The position numbers were made by a program, and so were the translations under genes. Below the pieces are notes generated by a model that had not been told where the DNA came from, ran no database searches, and worked only from the letters and a program-made list of their open reading frames with translations. DNA of 64,000 nucleotides from Catellicoccus marimammalium M35/04/3 (GTDB lineage Bacteria > Bacillota > Bacilli > Lactobacillales > Catellicoccaceae). Shown here piece after piece: positions 1 to 10,158 of the stretch; the first letter of the stretch is position 1, and each line of letters opens with the position of its first letter. The DNA is taken from positions 1-64,000 of the forward strand of contig NZ_AMYT01000021.1 of NCBI RefSeq assembly GCF_000313915.1, written 5' to 3'.

Positions 1-2263
1 TGCTGATTCTTACGTTAAAGTAGCTAAAGATTGGAACACATATAGTGACCACTTCTATACTAAAAAAGCAAAATTAGCAGATTATAAAGGTAAAAACTTA
101 ACTGCAAAATATGTATATACTTACGGAAATGGTAAGAAATATGCTTCATTATACGATGGAGACACATGGGTAGGTTATGCTAACGTTCAAGCTTTAGCAT
201 CAAATACTGATGAAGAAACACGTAAAGCTATTGATGCTGCAAATGATGCAATCAAAAAAGCTGAAGATATCTTAAGCAAAGCACAAGCTTCAAAAGAATC
301 TAAAGAAGCTGCACAAAAAGTAATCGATGCTGCTAAAGAAACTGTTAAAAAAGGTAACTTAGAAGACATCAAGAAAGTTCCTGCACAAATCGCAGAAGCT
401 ATTAAAGGATTAAAACCAGGTGCTACAACAATCGATATCCAACGTGTTGAAGAAGCAATTAAATCTGGTGAAGAAGCAATTAAATCTGTAGAAAGCCAAG
501 GAATTGGTTCACAAGATAAAGAACGCGTTCAAGCTGTAAAAGATGCAATTGAAAATGCTAAAAAAGTAATTGCTGACATGAAGAAAGGCGACGCTTCAAC
601 TGAAGATGCAGATAAAGCAATCCAAGCTATTGAAGACGCAATTAATGAATTAGGTGCTCCAGCAACAACTATTTCATTAGAACAATTACGTGAAGCTATT
701 CATGAAGCTGAACGTTTATATAGAGCTACTGAAAATGCAGCAGTTACAGGACGTGATGAATTAGGTAAAGAAATTAAAGCAGCTAAAGATTTATTAGCAT
801 CAGCTAAAGACGGTAAAGTAACAAATAAACAAGTTACAGACGAAATCAAAAAATTAGAAGATGCAATGAATAACGTTAAATTTGATAAAAAAGATTTATT
901 GGATGAAGTTGCAGCTGTTCAAAAATTAGCTTCAAACGTTTACATGACTAAAGATGGCGAAGAAAAATTTGTTAAAGCTATGACGGCAATCATGAACTTA
1001 GATGCTAATAGTGATAACTATGGAAAATTCTTAGAAGCTAAATCAGTGTTAGCTGACGCTAAAGCAGGTTTAGAAAAACAACCTAACAAAGCGGATGGAG
1101 AAGCTTTAAACAAAGCAATGAACCGTGTTAAAGAATTAGCTAAATTACCTAACCAAGGTAAAGATTTATACGGAACTCCTGCATTAAAAGAAGCTTACAA
1201 CAAAGCAAATCAATTAATGACAGAAATGAAAAAAGTAACTGATAAAGAAAATAAAGCTACAGTGAAAATTTCTAAAGCTGAAGTAGAAAAAGCTACTCAA
1301 GATTTAAACTTAGCATTCGATAACTTAGGTTTAAATGAAGATGCTTTAAATACATTCATCAAAGCAGCTAAAGATTTAGAATCTAAAGATGACAAATTTA
1401 CAAATAATGTAGAATTCAAAAAAGCTGTAGTAGACTTAGAAGTAGCAGCTAAAGATACTCATTTTGAAAATTACGGTAAAATCGTTGATGCAGCTAGAAA
1501 AGTTTATGACATGATGATCCAAGATTTACAAACTGTATATAACGGAGTATTACCTTGGAATAATAATCAAGCAGAAGTAAATCCAGAAGTTAATGTGATT
1601 TCTCCTAAATTAGGTGTGAAAGCTATTAAAGAAGATACAGCAGCTACACCTGGTACTACTTTATCTCAAAAAGAATTTGTATCAGATATTGTTTCTAAAG
1701 CTGGACATGTAGCAGATTACTATACTAAGGATTCATATGATAAATTTGCTACAGCATTGACAGTAGCACAAACAATTCTTGCAGATGCAAAAACTAAAGA
1801 TAAAGTAAGTTCTTCTGCTTCAGTTTCAGCGCAAGCAGGTGTTCAAGTAAACAATGCAATGAAAGAATTAGTTGATGCACAAGAAGGATTACGTTTTAAT
1901 AAAGATAAATTAATTGAATTTTCAAATAATGGTCATGCCGCAGTACAAAAATGGCAAATTGAAGCTAAAAAAGCAGTTTCACAAAAACAAAAATCAGGAG
2001 CAACAGCAACTGTATCTACAGTAGAACAAGTTGAAGCTAATGGTAAAGCAGCTAACCAAGGATTCTGGGCTTTAGGTTACCAACAAAATGGTAAATGGAT
2101 GGGTCACAAAGATGAATCAGGAAAAACTTTCTTAGAAGGTTTAACAGATGAACAATTAAAACCTAACAAAGAAAATGCAGAAAAATTAGCTCAAATGATG
2201 TATAATGCAGAAAATGACTACTATACATATGCATATACTGTAGCACCTCAATTAAAAAAATAA
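1..2263 (+). CDS. FIVAR-repeat surface protein with SH3/GW-like wall-binding repeat (5' truncated)
   Basis: The reading frame is open from the first bases of the window (first full codon at position 2), so the true start and signal peptide lie outside. The first 60 or so visible residues are the last copy of an SH3/GW-like repeat ending in DGDTWVGYANV, almost identical to copies in the genes at 11254 and 14401. The rest is Lys/Ala/Glu-rich helical repeats of FIVAR type. The C-terminus (AANQGFWALGYQQNGKWMG region) differs from the BspA-like ends of the two paralogues. There is no LPXTG motif, so retention probably depends on the N-terminal repeats. A strong terminator follows. Likely an extracellular, wall-associated protein; ligand unknown. 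The helical part from about residue 65 shares the KESKEAAQKVIDAAKETV module with the gene at 14401 but not with the one at 11254, so these genes are mosaics. Confidence 0.85.
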   Translation, partial: ADSYVKVAKDWNTYSDHFYTKKAKLADYKGKNLTAKYVYTYGNGKKYASLYDGDTWVGYANVQALASNTDEETRKAIDAANDAIKKAEDILSKAQASKESKEAAQKVIDAAKETVKKGNLEDIKKVPAQIAEAIKGLKPGATTIDIQRVEEAIKSGEEAIKSVESQGIGSQDKERVQAVKDAIENAKKVIADMKKGDASTEDADKAIQAIEDAINELGAPATTISLEQLREAIHEAERLYRATENAAVTGRDELGKEIKAAKDLLASAKDGKVTNKQVTDEIKKLEDAMNNVKFDKKDLLDEVAAVQKLASNVYMTKDGEEKFVKAMTAIMNLDANSDNYGKFLEAKSVLADAKAGLEKQPNKADGEALNKAMNRVKELAKLPNQGKDLYGTPALKEAYNKANQLMTEMKKVTDKENKATVKISKAEVEKATQDLNLAFDNLGLNEDALNTFIKAAKDLESKDDKFTNNVEFKKAVVDLEVAAKDTHFENYGKIVDAARKVYDMMIQDLQTVYNGVLPWNNNQAEVNPEVNVISPKLGVKAIKEDTAATPGTTLSQKEFVSDIVSKAGHVADYYTKDSYDKFATALTVAQTILADAKTKDKVSSSASVSAQAGVQVNNAMKELVDAQEGLRFNKDKLIEFSNNGHAAVQKWQIEAKKAVSQKQKSGATATVSTVEQVEANGKAANQGFWALGYQQNGKWMGHKDESGKTFLEGLTDEQLKPNKENAEKLAQMMYNAENDYYTYAYTVAPQLKK

Positions 2264-2282
2264 TTAATTGAATACATAAAAA

Positions 2283-2309
2283 CCCTAGAAATGTCTCTAG
2301 GGTTTTTTC
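2283..2309 (+). terminator. Rho-independent terminator after the first surface gene
   Basis: CCCTAGA (2283-2289) pairs with TCTAGGG (2296-2302), followed by a T run. It lies 20 bases after the stop codon. Confidence 0.85.
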
Positions 2310-2350
2310 TTTTCCCAGATGTTTTTTTATATACTATGACTTTGTGATAA

Positions 2351-2356
2351 TATAAT
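2351..2356 (+). promoter_or_regulatory. -10 box of the LPQTG gene at 2388
   Basis: Perfect TATAAT 31 bases before the start codon, between the preceding terminator and an AAAGGGGAAA ribosome binding site. No convincing -35 is present, as the upstream stretch is only T-rich. Confidence 0.5.
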
Positions 2357-2387
2357 CATAGGGTATAAAGAAAGGGGAAACTATAAA

Positions 2388-3920
2388 ATGAAAAAAAGGA
2401 AGTTATTCTATTTAGGGACGGTCCTGATTTTACTTTTAGGACTCTTTGTCCCTTCTTTGTCTTCCACGATTTTTGCTAAGGAAGTGTCATTAATAGGGAC
2501 AGATCACCCAATTGTAACAACTGACAGTGGACAATCTGTAGGACCGAATCAGAGTACAAATCGATATAAATATTATAAGGTATCTTATGATTGGTCAGTG
2601 CCAAAAGGAGAAACTATAGAAGCAGGAGATACAGCTACTTTTCCATTACCTAAAAATATTCAAATTTTAAATGATACTACATTTGATGTGACAACAAAAG
2701 ATGGGAAAGTAATTGGTAAGTTTACAATTAAAAAAGGAGCTTCTAGCGGTGTATTGACTTTTAATGATTATATTTCTAAACATCATTTACAAAATGTTAA
2801 AGGAACACTAGAATTTTGGGGAAATGGCATTCAAGGAAGTTCCTATGAATATCAGGAAATTAATAAAGTTTCTTGGGTAGATGATAATGGGAAGCCAACG
2901 TGGTATATTTTGTATAATCCAAATTCTGAAAAAAGAACGAATGTCACCATTACAGATCAATTATCGGGACCACAAAAGTTAGATAAAGACTCTATTGAAA
3001 TTCAATTTGGTACTGTGGCTAATGGAAAATTTGTTGCTGACTCTCCACAACCAAAAGTAGAGTATACTATTGTGAAAAGAGAAGATGGATTTACATTAAA
3101 AATTCCGAAGTTAAATCGAGCTGTACAAGTTATTTATCATTCTACACCTACAAAAGCAGGAGATTTAAATTTATCAAACAAAGTTCAAGGAAAATCTGAT
3201 CAATTAGGAGTAAAGCAAAATTCTTCTTCGATTCAGGTAGGAGGTTCAGGAAATGCTAGTGGGGATAAACCAATAGAACCTAGCACCTCAGAGATTTCAA
3301 GCAGTGAAAAAGAAAGTTCAAATAGTGATTCTATGACAAGCTCAGAGAATACAATGACTTCTAATAGTGATGAAAGTCAATCAAGTATAGAAACTACAGA
3401 TTCATCAATTCAAGATACAATATCAAGAAGTGAAGAGGATACGATAGAATCAACAAAAGAAACTTCTGTCCAACCTATTCCTTCTACAACATCTACAGAA
3501 TACAGTGAAGATTCAATAATAAAACCTACAACTTCATCAGATTTTAGTACAGATATAGTAGAAGATACTAGTTCAACAAATGAAGGAACAAAAGTAACAA
3601 CTTCTATTAGCACAGATTCTAAAAGAAAATCAGATTCTAACGATGAAGACTTCGTAGGAAAAGGATCTGAAACGGATTCTTTTGCTAATGAAGAGTCTTC
3701 TACTACTACAGAAGAAGGAACTTTGATAAATACATATTCTAGTCAAAAGGCAAAGATAATTCCAAAATCAAATCATTCATCAGAAGATACCTCAAATTCT
3801 AATGATGATTTGCCTCAAACAGGAGCAAAGAGTAAAAAATATTTGATGCTTATAGGAACAATGCTAGTTTCATTAGTAACTATCTTTGGAATTTTCTGTG
3901 CTCAAAAAGAAAAAGAATAA
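2388..3920 (+). CDS. LPQTG-anchored adhesin with Cna-type A domain and Ser/Thr stalk
   Basis: 510 residues. Residues 1-31 form a Sec signal peptide (MKKRK, hydrophobic core, cut near FAKE). Residues about 32-280 resemble the Ig-like ligand-binding A-region fold of Cna/SdrG-type adhesins (a TFPLPKN strand, then DVTTKDGKVIGKF, and a second lobe starting KVSWVDDNGKP). It is a short relative of the A region of the 41862 gene, with the same order of motifs. Residues about 285-470 are a low-complexity Ser/Thr/Glu stalk, then LPQTG at 475-479, a hydrophobic segment and a short charged tail, the standard sortase A signal. Single-gene unit with its own -10 and terminator. Expected to sit covalently on peptidoglycan and to bind a host or matrix protein, but the ligand cannot be told from sequence. 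Confidence 0.88.
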   Translation: MKKRKLFYLGTVLILLLGLFVPSLSSTIFAKEVSLIGTDHPIVTTDSGQSVGPNQSTNRYKYYKVSYDWSVPKGETIEAGDTATFPLPKNIQILNDTTFDVTTKDGKVIGKFTIKKGASSGVLTFNDYISKHHLQNVKGTLEFWGNGIQGSSYEYQEINKVSWVDDNGKPTWYILYNPNSEKRTNVTITDQLSGPQKLDKDSIEIQFGTVANGKFVADSPQPKVEYTIVKREDGFTLKIPKLNRAVQVIYHSTPTKAGDLNLSNKVQGKSDQLGVKQNSSSIQVGGSGNASGDKPIEPSTSEISSSEKESSNSDSMTSSENTMTSNSDESQSSIETTDSSIQDTISRSEEDTIESTKETSVQPIPSTTSTEYSEDSIIKPTTSSDFSTDIVEDTSSTNEGTKVTTSISTDSKRKSDSNDEDFVGKGSETDSFANEESSTTTEEGTLINTYSSQKAKIIPKSNHSSEDTSNSNDDLPQTGAKSKKYLMLIGTMLVSLVTIFGIFCAQKEKE

Positions 3921-3929
3921 AAGATTGAA

Positions 3930-3965
3930 GAACAGAGAAATAAAATACTCTGTTCTTTTTTGTTT
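3930..3965 (+). terminator. Rho-independent terminator
   Basis: GAACAGAG (3930-3937) pairs with CTCTGTTC (3948-3955), followed by a T-rich tract, directly after the LPQTG gene. The rest of the gap to 4206 is A-rich DNA with no clear promoter consensus. Confidence 0.85.
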
Positions 3966-4206
3966 TTGATTCAAAAATAAAATACATTTGTTTTTAAGGT
4001 TTAGATGAGTAGAAAATGGAAAAAAAGAAGAAAAAGATATTTCTTTATAATTCAAAAGAGGAATGGTAATAAAATTATATTGTCTTTAAAAGGTAAAAGC
4101 GTAAAGAAAAAAATGATACATAAAATTGTATATTTATTGATAAAATAAAAGTATCAAATACAAAATCGAACGATAAAAATAAAAAGGAAAAAAGAGGAAA
4201 ATAGAA

Positions 4207-7200
4207 ATGAAAAAGAAGATACCTATTACCGCAGCAAGCTTGATGGGATTGCTTTTTGCTCCAGCTGTGATGGAAGCGGAAGCAAAAGATAAAAGTAAAA
4301 GTTTATACTCAGAACATCAAGCACCAGAAATTTATGGTACGAAAAAAGCAATTGTTCACCAATCAGATAAAATTTCTATTATTGATCCTCGTTATCGTGT
4401 ATTAGCGATGGATTTTGAAGATGGAGATTTAACAAATAAGATTCAATTGGTGTCTATTGATAATAATCAAGATTATCATTCTCTCATCGATGCTAAAACA
4501 GGAGAATTAAAAAACTTATCTTTAGGAAAACATACTTTATTATATCGAGTAACAGATAAACATGGGAATACGACTGAATTTACAACAGAAATTGATGTGA
4601 AAGAAGATTCGAAAGAACATTCAAAAGATACAATTGAAAAAACAATTCGCTCTGCTCCGTATTCAGGAAATACAATGAATACACTAATGAAACGTGGAGA
4701 TGAGCATGATCGTCAAATGCTAGGAATTCAATTAGATCCTGGTCAAGGTATTGATATTAAAATTAAAGATAGACCATCAGGTGGTGGAAATCTATACGTT
4801 GATATTATGACTGATGGAAATAAAAAAGATGTTTACCACCAACAAATTAATGGAAATTCCAGACATTTAAGAGCAAAAACAATTGATGAAGCTTCAAATA
4901 TAAAAGGAACAAAAGATCCTGCAGGAGTACCTTTTATTTCTACACCAAGAAATAATTATGAACAAGGAAGTGATGCTCGTCCTTATACGGTAGAATACAC
5001 GGTAGGACATGAAGCACGTCGCTTGCCTTATTATCATACAGGAGACAATCAAGAGTTATTTTTTAACTTTTGGGAAAAAGAAACAAAAGCACATCGTAGA
5101 GAAGTAAAATTAAATAATAATAAATCAGAAGTAAGAGATACTGGTTATGCGGTGTTAGAAGGACAACATCATTTAATGTTGATTCCTGCAAATACAAGAG
5201 AAGAAATTAAGAAAAGATTTGCAGGAGAACGTACTTTAGATGATTTAAATACTGAATTTGTCCGTTTATTTAAGCAATATGATACTTTTGTAGGATTAGA
5301 ACTAGATCCAGAAGATCGTATTAATCAACGTACTTATACAAAATATTATATGCGTCCAGACCAAAATGGATTGCCAGGTTCAGCTGCTTATTATGTTTCT
5401 CCGTGGATTGCCCAAACTGGAGATAAAATGACTTGGTTTAGTACGATGGGATGGGGAACGTTCCATGAAATCGGTCACGGATATCAAGGAAGAAATCATG
5501 TAGATACGATTGATTATATGGAAGTAACAAATAACATTCTTGCGTATTATGCTCAACATAATGAAAAAATTGCTGGAAAGCTAAATAGCTATTGGATGGA
5601 TATGGATAAAGATGCAGAAGGTTGGCAAAAGCATCGTATGAATGCTTTGAAGAGTCGTTTACCTGGATCTGAGGGAGAAGTAGAAATTAATGAAATGCGT
5701 TGGCGTTTGTATGCTAAGGGAATGGATGTAAAAGCACGTCTTTTCTTCTTCTTAAACATGTTAGAATCTTTGAATCCAAAAAATCCAAGTGAACCTTGGG
5801 GAAAAGTGAATGAACAAATTCGTATCCAAAAACGAGATACAGGAAATACAGATACAATTCCGAATCAACTATTGCGTGCTTTTTATGAAAAATATGGTGT
5901 AGATATTACTCCTTATTTGATTGAATGGGGAACGAATCGTCCTCTAAGTAATAAGAAAAATTATGATATGCAACGAAATGGAGACCAAATGGTACAATTG
6001 CGTGACGTTGTATACAATAAAGAAAAATTGAAAGAAATCACAAGTGAATTAGGAGTAAAAGAATATGGATTAGTTCGTACGAGTGATTTAATAAAACGAA
6101 ATGTAGAAGGAAAAGCAAAAATCCGACTAAAAGTATCAGATGAAGATATGGAAAAACTAAAAGGTAAGAAAATCCTTCTATATAATAAAGGGAAAATTGT
6201 TAAAGAGGTGACAATTGGTGATTCCAAAGACATTGATGTGAAGATTCCCGTAGGAGCTTATGCTGTAGAATTTCCTAAAATTTATGATGGGGATGATTAT
6301 AAATATACTTATGAAATGCCATATGTCTTCTCAACTGACCAAGAAGTAGATCAAAAAGCGAAAACTACATTTCCACAGTACTATACAAGTTGCTACTATA
6401 AAAAAGAGAAAAAGAAAACGTTATCCAAAGATTCTATGGTTGTACTAGGGAAAGATAGTAAATCAAAAGAAGTATCTGCTATTAGCGCAACTATTTATCC
6501 AGATGAAAAACATGGACGAAGTGAATTGAAATTTAAAATTAATAATGACGCCAAAGTTGTAGGGAAGACAACAGTAAGTCTTTATACTCAGCTTGTTCCT
6601 AATACTGATTATTTTCTTAGTGCACCAGATGTAGTATACACTGCAGAAAAAGATGGAAAATTTACTAGAACGGATGGAAGAAAAGATAATTTCCAAATTG
6701 CCGATAATGATATTCTTGCCATTACCACGACAGATGATAATTATCAAAATGTACGTAATTATAGTGAAACTGGTAAAGAATATGAATTTAATCGCCCAAA
6801 AACAGAAACTACCTACTATCGTATGAGCAATAAAGGGTTCCGCGAAGCACATTTAAAACCTATAGAAGTAGAAGATTTACTATATCAACAAGAGAAGTTA
6901 AAAACGCTAAAAGAATTAGAAAGTAAGGTCAATAATTTACCTGAAGATTTCTATTCTAGTCGTAATGATTATGCTCCTTTAAAATCAGAAATTATTGCTT
7001 TATATAATAAATTAAAAGGAGAAGACCAAAAGAAATATCAATCTATAGTTGAACAAATTCAGCAAGGTGGGAAACCACAAATTAATTGGAAATCTGCAAA
7101 ATCAGCAGATGAAAAATTAGTAGTTTCTGATAATAGAGTCAATGATATTGATTGGTATAACGAAATTTCTGTCATTGATCCTGAAGATGGTCGTGTGCCA

Positions 7201-10065
7201 AAAGATAAAATCAAAATTTCTGAGGATACAAAACGTTGGACAACTCCAGATGAATATAAGATTCATGTAAAAGCAACAGACATGGATGGAAATACGTCAG
7301 AACAAGACTTAACCGTTCAAGTAGTACCGGAAAAAGACTTTGAGGAATCTCATACTAAAGAATGTGAAAAACAAATTGATGCTTTAGACTTCTTAGATTC
7401 GGAAGAAAAATCACAAGCTAAAGAACAATTGAAAAAAGCTTATACTGCTACTGATTTAAAAGAAGTAGTGACTAAAGCAAAATCAGCGAATGATATCCGT
7501 GTTGTAGATGCTCAAAATAAGGTCATGGAACATCTTTCTAAATATAAAGATTTAAGTGGAGAAGAACAAGAAAAAATTCAATCTGCTTTAAAACAATGTC
7601 AGACCAAAGAAGAAATGAAAAACTTGCATACAAAAGTTAAAAAAGATGTAGAGACAAGAATTCAAAAAGAATATGATAATTCTCTACAAAAATTAGATGA
7701 ATGCTCTGAAATTACAGATTCTGAAAAAGAAAAAGTCAAAGAGAAATTAAAAGAGACAACAACACGAGATGACATGAAAAAAATTATGGTTGAAGTGGAA
7801 AAAGAAAATCACGAACGTCAATTAAAAGATAAAGAGTCGATTTTCCAATCATTATGCAAAAACTATAAAGATTTATCAGATTCTGAAAAAGACGCAATCA
7901 AATTAGCGCTTGATCAGGCAACAACTAAAGAACAATGGCAAGAAATTCGTAAAGAAGTGATAGAAAAAGTAGAAACTCGTCTACAAAAAGAATATGAAAA
8001 TTCTATAAAAGCCATTGAATCTCTAGATAAACTTTCTTCAGATGAGCGAGCAGAAACGATTGCAGCATTAGAAAAATCACAAACAAGAAAAGAAATGCAA
8101 ACAATTGTTAAAAAAGCTACAGATGAAAATAATCAACGAAAAGAAGAAGTTGAGTCAGGAATTAAAGAACAAATCCAACAAATGAAAGATTTAAGTCCTC
8201 AAGAAAAAGAAGAAGTATTTTTAGCATTAGATAAACTTTCTAGTAAAGAAGAAATGGAAGCTATCCTATCTGTAGTAAAAGAAAAAGTAAAACAACGTGT
8301 TGAACATGCTTATCTTCTTGCTCAACAACAAATTTCAGCTTTTGGCTTCTTGCCAAAAGAAAAACAAGAAGAATTAGAAGCGAAATTAAAACAAGTAGAG
8401 TCACGAGAAGAAATTGCTAAAATTGTAAAAGAAGCAACACAGGAAAATGAAACGCAGAAAGAAGCAGAACAAAATAAAGTTATTGATATGATTCAAAATT
8501 CTAGCTTGAGTGAAGAAGAAAAAGCAGATTGGGTTCAAAAAGTCGAAGCTGCAACTTCAAAAGAAGAGTTAGAAGAAATTAAAGAAACAGTAGATAAAGT
8601 TGAAGAAGAAAATAAAGATCAATGGCAAGAACAAAAAGAACAATTAATAAAAGAACTTTCTTACTATTCTTTCTTAACTACAAAAGAGAAAAATATAGCG
8701 AAAGAAGCAATCTTGCAAAGTAAATCTTTAGAGTCATTAAATCATATTCGCAAAACGCTACAAAAAGTAGAACAAGAACGTTTGAATCAAGGAAAAGAAG
8801 AACTAACTGAAGCGATTCTGAAAGAAAATGCTTTGTCTACCGAAGCAAAAGAATATTTCTTAGCGCAATTAAAAGATGCCCGTACAAAAGAAGCACTAGA
8901 ACAAATTCAAAAAGAAGCATGGAAATTAATTGCAGATAAAGAAAATCAACTTCATCCATTAAAAGCGCAAGTAAAAGAGTGGATTGAAAAGAATAGTTTC
9001 CTAACAGATACTGAAAAATTAAATGCTCAACGTAAATTAAATGCACTTCAAAGTGAAAAAGCAATTTATCATTTTGCTGAAGAGTTACAAGACAAAACAA
9101 AAGAAATTCGTAAAGTTTTGGAAGAAAAGATGCGCGATGGAATTCAAGCGTTAACTTTCTTATCAAAAGAAGATAAAGCGTATTATATTCAATTCATTTA
9201 TCAAGCACAAGATAAAAGAACGATGGAGTCTATCTTTTCTTATGCAAAAGAAATGAATCGTTACTATGAAGGAAATGAATTAAATAAAAAGCAACGTGAA
9301 TTAAAAGCACGCATTCAACGCTTAACTCTTCCTACTGAAGAAAAAGAAAAATTACTTCAAAAAGTGATTGATGCAAAATATTTAGCAGAATTGGAAATGA
9401 TAGAAGGAAGTATTCAGTCTGCTGAGAAAGAATATTTAGAAAAACAAAAACAAGAAGTAGAAAAAGAATTAGCTTCTTATCAATTAACCACAGAGCAACG
9501 CCAATCTCTGTTACATCAATTAGAAAAAGCTCAATCTGAAGTGGAATGCAAAGAGATTATTCAAAAAGCCAAAGAATATCATAAAGAAAACACGAAACCA
9601 AAATTCCATAAAGATCATGGATATGTAACCTTTAAGAATAACCATACTACTATTTGGAATGATGTTTTCTTAGAAAAAGAGCGTAGTCATTCTAGTAAAT
9701 ATTTAGGCCAAATTTTGAAAGTAAAAGGATTTTACATTATTCAAGGACAAAAATATTACACATTATATACTTCAGATAATCAATGGATTGGATATGTTAA
9801 AGCAAGTGAATTAAATGAAATGGAAGATCCATGGACACTACGTTCTACTTCTTCTTTTAAAGTAAAAGTAAATCGTAAAAACTATACTATCTGGCGTAAT
9901 TTGTCTTTTAAAGTGAAAAAATCAGATACTAATACACATTATAAAAAAGTATACAAAGTGAAACGTACCTACTATCACTTCAACGGTTATACTTATTACA
10001 GTTTGTATGATCATAAGGATCAATGGGTTGGATATGTAAATAAAGACGCAGTTGTCAAAAAATAA
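4207..10065 (+). CDS. Secreted M60-family (enhancin/mucin-type) zinc metallopeptidase with helical repeats and wall-binding repeats
   Basis: 1952 residues. Signal peptide about 1-27 (cut near EAEAKDK). Residues 35-140: Ig-like domain (FEDGDLTNKI, YRVTDKHGNTTEF). Residues about 150-570: M60-like peptidase domain with HEIGH at 420-424 and a candidate third ligand Glu439, which fits the family gluzincin pattern HExxH-x(8-28)-E. Residues about 960-1040: a second Ig-like domain. Residues about 1050-1800: about 14 three-helix repeats, each with an [FL]LSxxEK turn and T-x-E-x-I ending, recalling GA-type modules. Residues about 1800-1952: two SH3/GW-like repeats ending DNQWIGYVKA and KDQWVGYVNK, the same type as in the neighbouring FIVAR proteins. 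No LPXTG. Known M60 enzymes cleave mucin-type glycoproteins; that substrate is inferred here. Start chosen with AGAGGAAAA about 6 bases upstream. Confidence 0.9.
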   Translation: MKKKIPITAASLMGLLFAPAVMEAEAKDKSKSLYSEHQAPEIYGTKKAIVHQSDKISIIDPRYRVLAMDFEDGDLTNKIQLVSIDNNQDYHSLIDAKTGELKNLSLGKHTLLYRVTDKHGNTTEFTTEIDVKEDSKEHSKDTIEKTIRSAPYSGNTMNTLMKRGDEHDRQMLGIQLDPGQGIDIKIKDRPSGGGNLYVDIMTDGNKKDVYHQQINGNSRHLRAKTIDEASNIKGTKDPAGVPFISTPRNNYEQGSDARPYTVEYTVGHEARRLPYYHTGDNQELFFNFWEKETKAHRREVKLNNNKSEVRDTGYAVLEGQHHLMLIPANTREEIKKRFAGERTLDDLNTEFVRLFKQYDTFVGLELDPEDRINQRTYTKYYMRPDQNGLPGSAAYYVSPWIAQTGDKMTWFSTMGWGTFHEIGHGYQGRNHVDTIDYMEVTNNILAYYAQHNEKIAGKLNSYWMDMDKDAEGWQKHRMNALKSRLPGSEGEVEINEMRWRLYAKGMDVKARLFFFLNMLESLNPKNPSEPWGKVNEQIRIQKRDTGNTDTIPNQLLRAFYEKYGVDITPYLIEWGTNRPLSNKKNYDMQRNGDQMVQLRDVVYNKEKLKEITSELGVKEYGLVRTSDLIKRNVEGKAKIRLKVSDEDMEKLKGKKILLYNKGKIVKEVTIGDSKDIDVKIPVGAYAVEFPKIYDGDDYKYTYEMPYVFSTDQEVDQKAKTTFPQYYTSCYYKKEKKKTLSKDSMVVLGKDSKSKEVSAISATIYPDEKHGRSELKFKINNDAKVVGKTTVSLYTQLVPNTDYFLSAPDVVYTAEKDGKFTRTDGRKDNFQIADNDILAITTTDDNYQNVRNYSETGKEYEFNRPKTETTYYRMSNKGFREAHLKPIEVEDLLYQQEKLKTLKELESKVNNLPEDFYSSRNDYAPLKSEIIALYNKLKGEDQKKYQSIVEQIQQGGKPQINWKSAKSADEKLVVSDNRVNDIDWYNEISVIDPEDGRVPKDKIKISEDTKRWTTPDEYKIHVKATDMDGNTSEQDLTVQVVPEKDFEESHTKECEKQIDALDFLDSEEKSQAKEQLKKAYTATDLKEVVTKAKSANDIRVVDAQNKVMEHLSKYKDLSGEEQEKIQSALKQCQTKEEMKNLHTKVKKDVETRIQKEYDNSLQKLDECSEITDSEKEKVKEKLKETTTRDDMKKIMVEVEKENHERQLKDKESIFQSLCKNYKDLSDSEKDAIKLALDQATTKEQWQEIRKEVIEKVETRLQKEYENSIKAIESLDKLSSDERAETIAALEKSQTRKEMQTIVKKATDENNQRKEEVESGIKEQIQQMKDLSPQEKEEVFLALDKLSSKEEMEAILSVVKEKVKQRVEHAYLLAQQQISAFGFLPKEKQEELEAKLKQVESREEIAKIVKEATQENETQKEAEQNKVIDMIQNSSLSEEEKADWVQKVEAATSKEELEEIKETVDKVEEENKDQWQEQKEQLIKELSYYSFLTTKEKNIAKEAILQSKSLESLNHIRKTLQKVEQERLNQGKEELTEAILKENALSTEAKEYFLAQLKDARTKEALEQIQKEAWKLIADKENQLHPLKAQVKEWIEKNSFLTDTEKLNAQRKLNALQSEKAIYHFAEELQDKTKEIRKVLEEKMRDGIQALTFLSKEDKAYYIQFIYQAQDKRTMESIFSYAKEMNRYYEGNELNKKQRELKARIQRLTLPTEEKEKLLQKVIDAKYLAELEMIEGSIQSAEKEYLEKQKQEVEKELASYQLTTEQRQSLLHQLEKAQSEVECKEIIQKAKEYHKENTKPKFHKDHGYVTFKNNHTTIWNDVFLEKERSHSSKYLGQILKVKGFYIIQGQKYYTLYTSDNQWIGYVKASELNEMEDPWTLRSTSSFKVKVNRKNYTIWRNLSFKVKKSDTNTHYKKVYKVKRTYYHFNGYTYYSLYDHKDQWVGYVNKDAVVKK

Positions 10066-10067
10066 AA

Positions 10068-10100
10068 AATAAGCTCTAGAATTTTCTAGAGCTTATTTAT
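10068..10100 (+). terminator. Rho-independent terminator after the M60 peptidase
   Basis: Fourteen-base perfect inverted repeat: AATAAGCTCTAGAA (10068-10081) against TTCTAGAGCTTATT (10084-10097). Confidence 0.85.
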
Positions 10101-10158
10101 TTATTGTGAAAGAAATGAAATAATAAAGAAGAAAAAATAAAAAAGGGAAAAGGGAATT

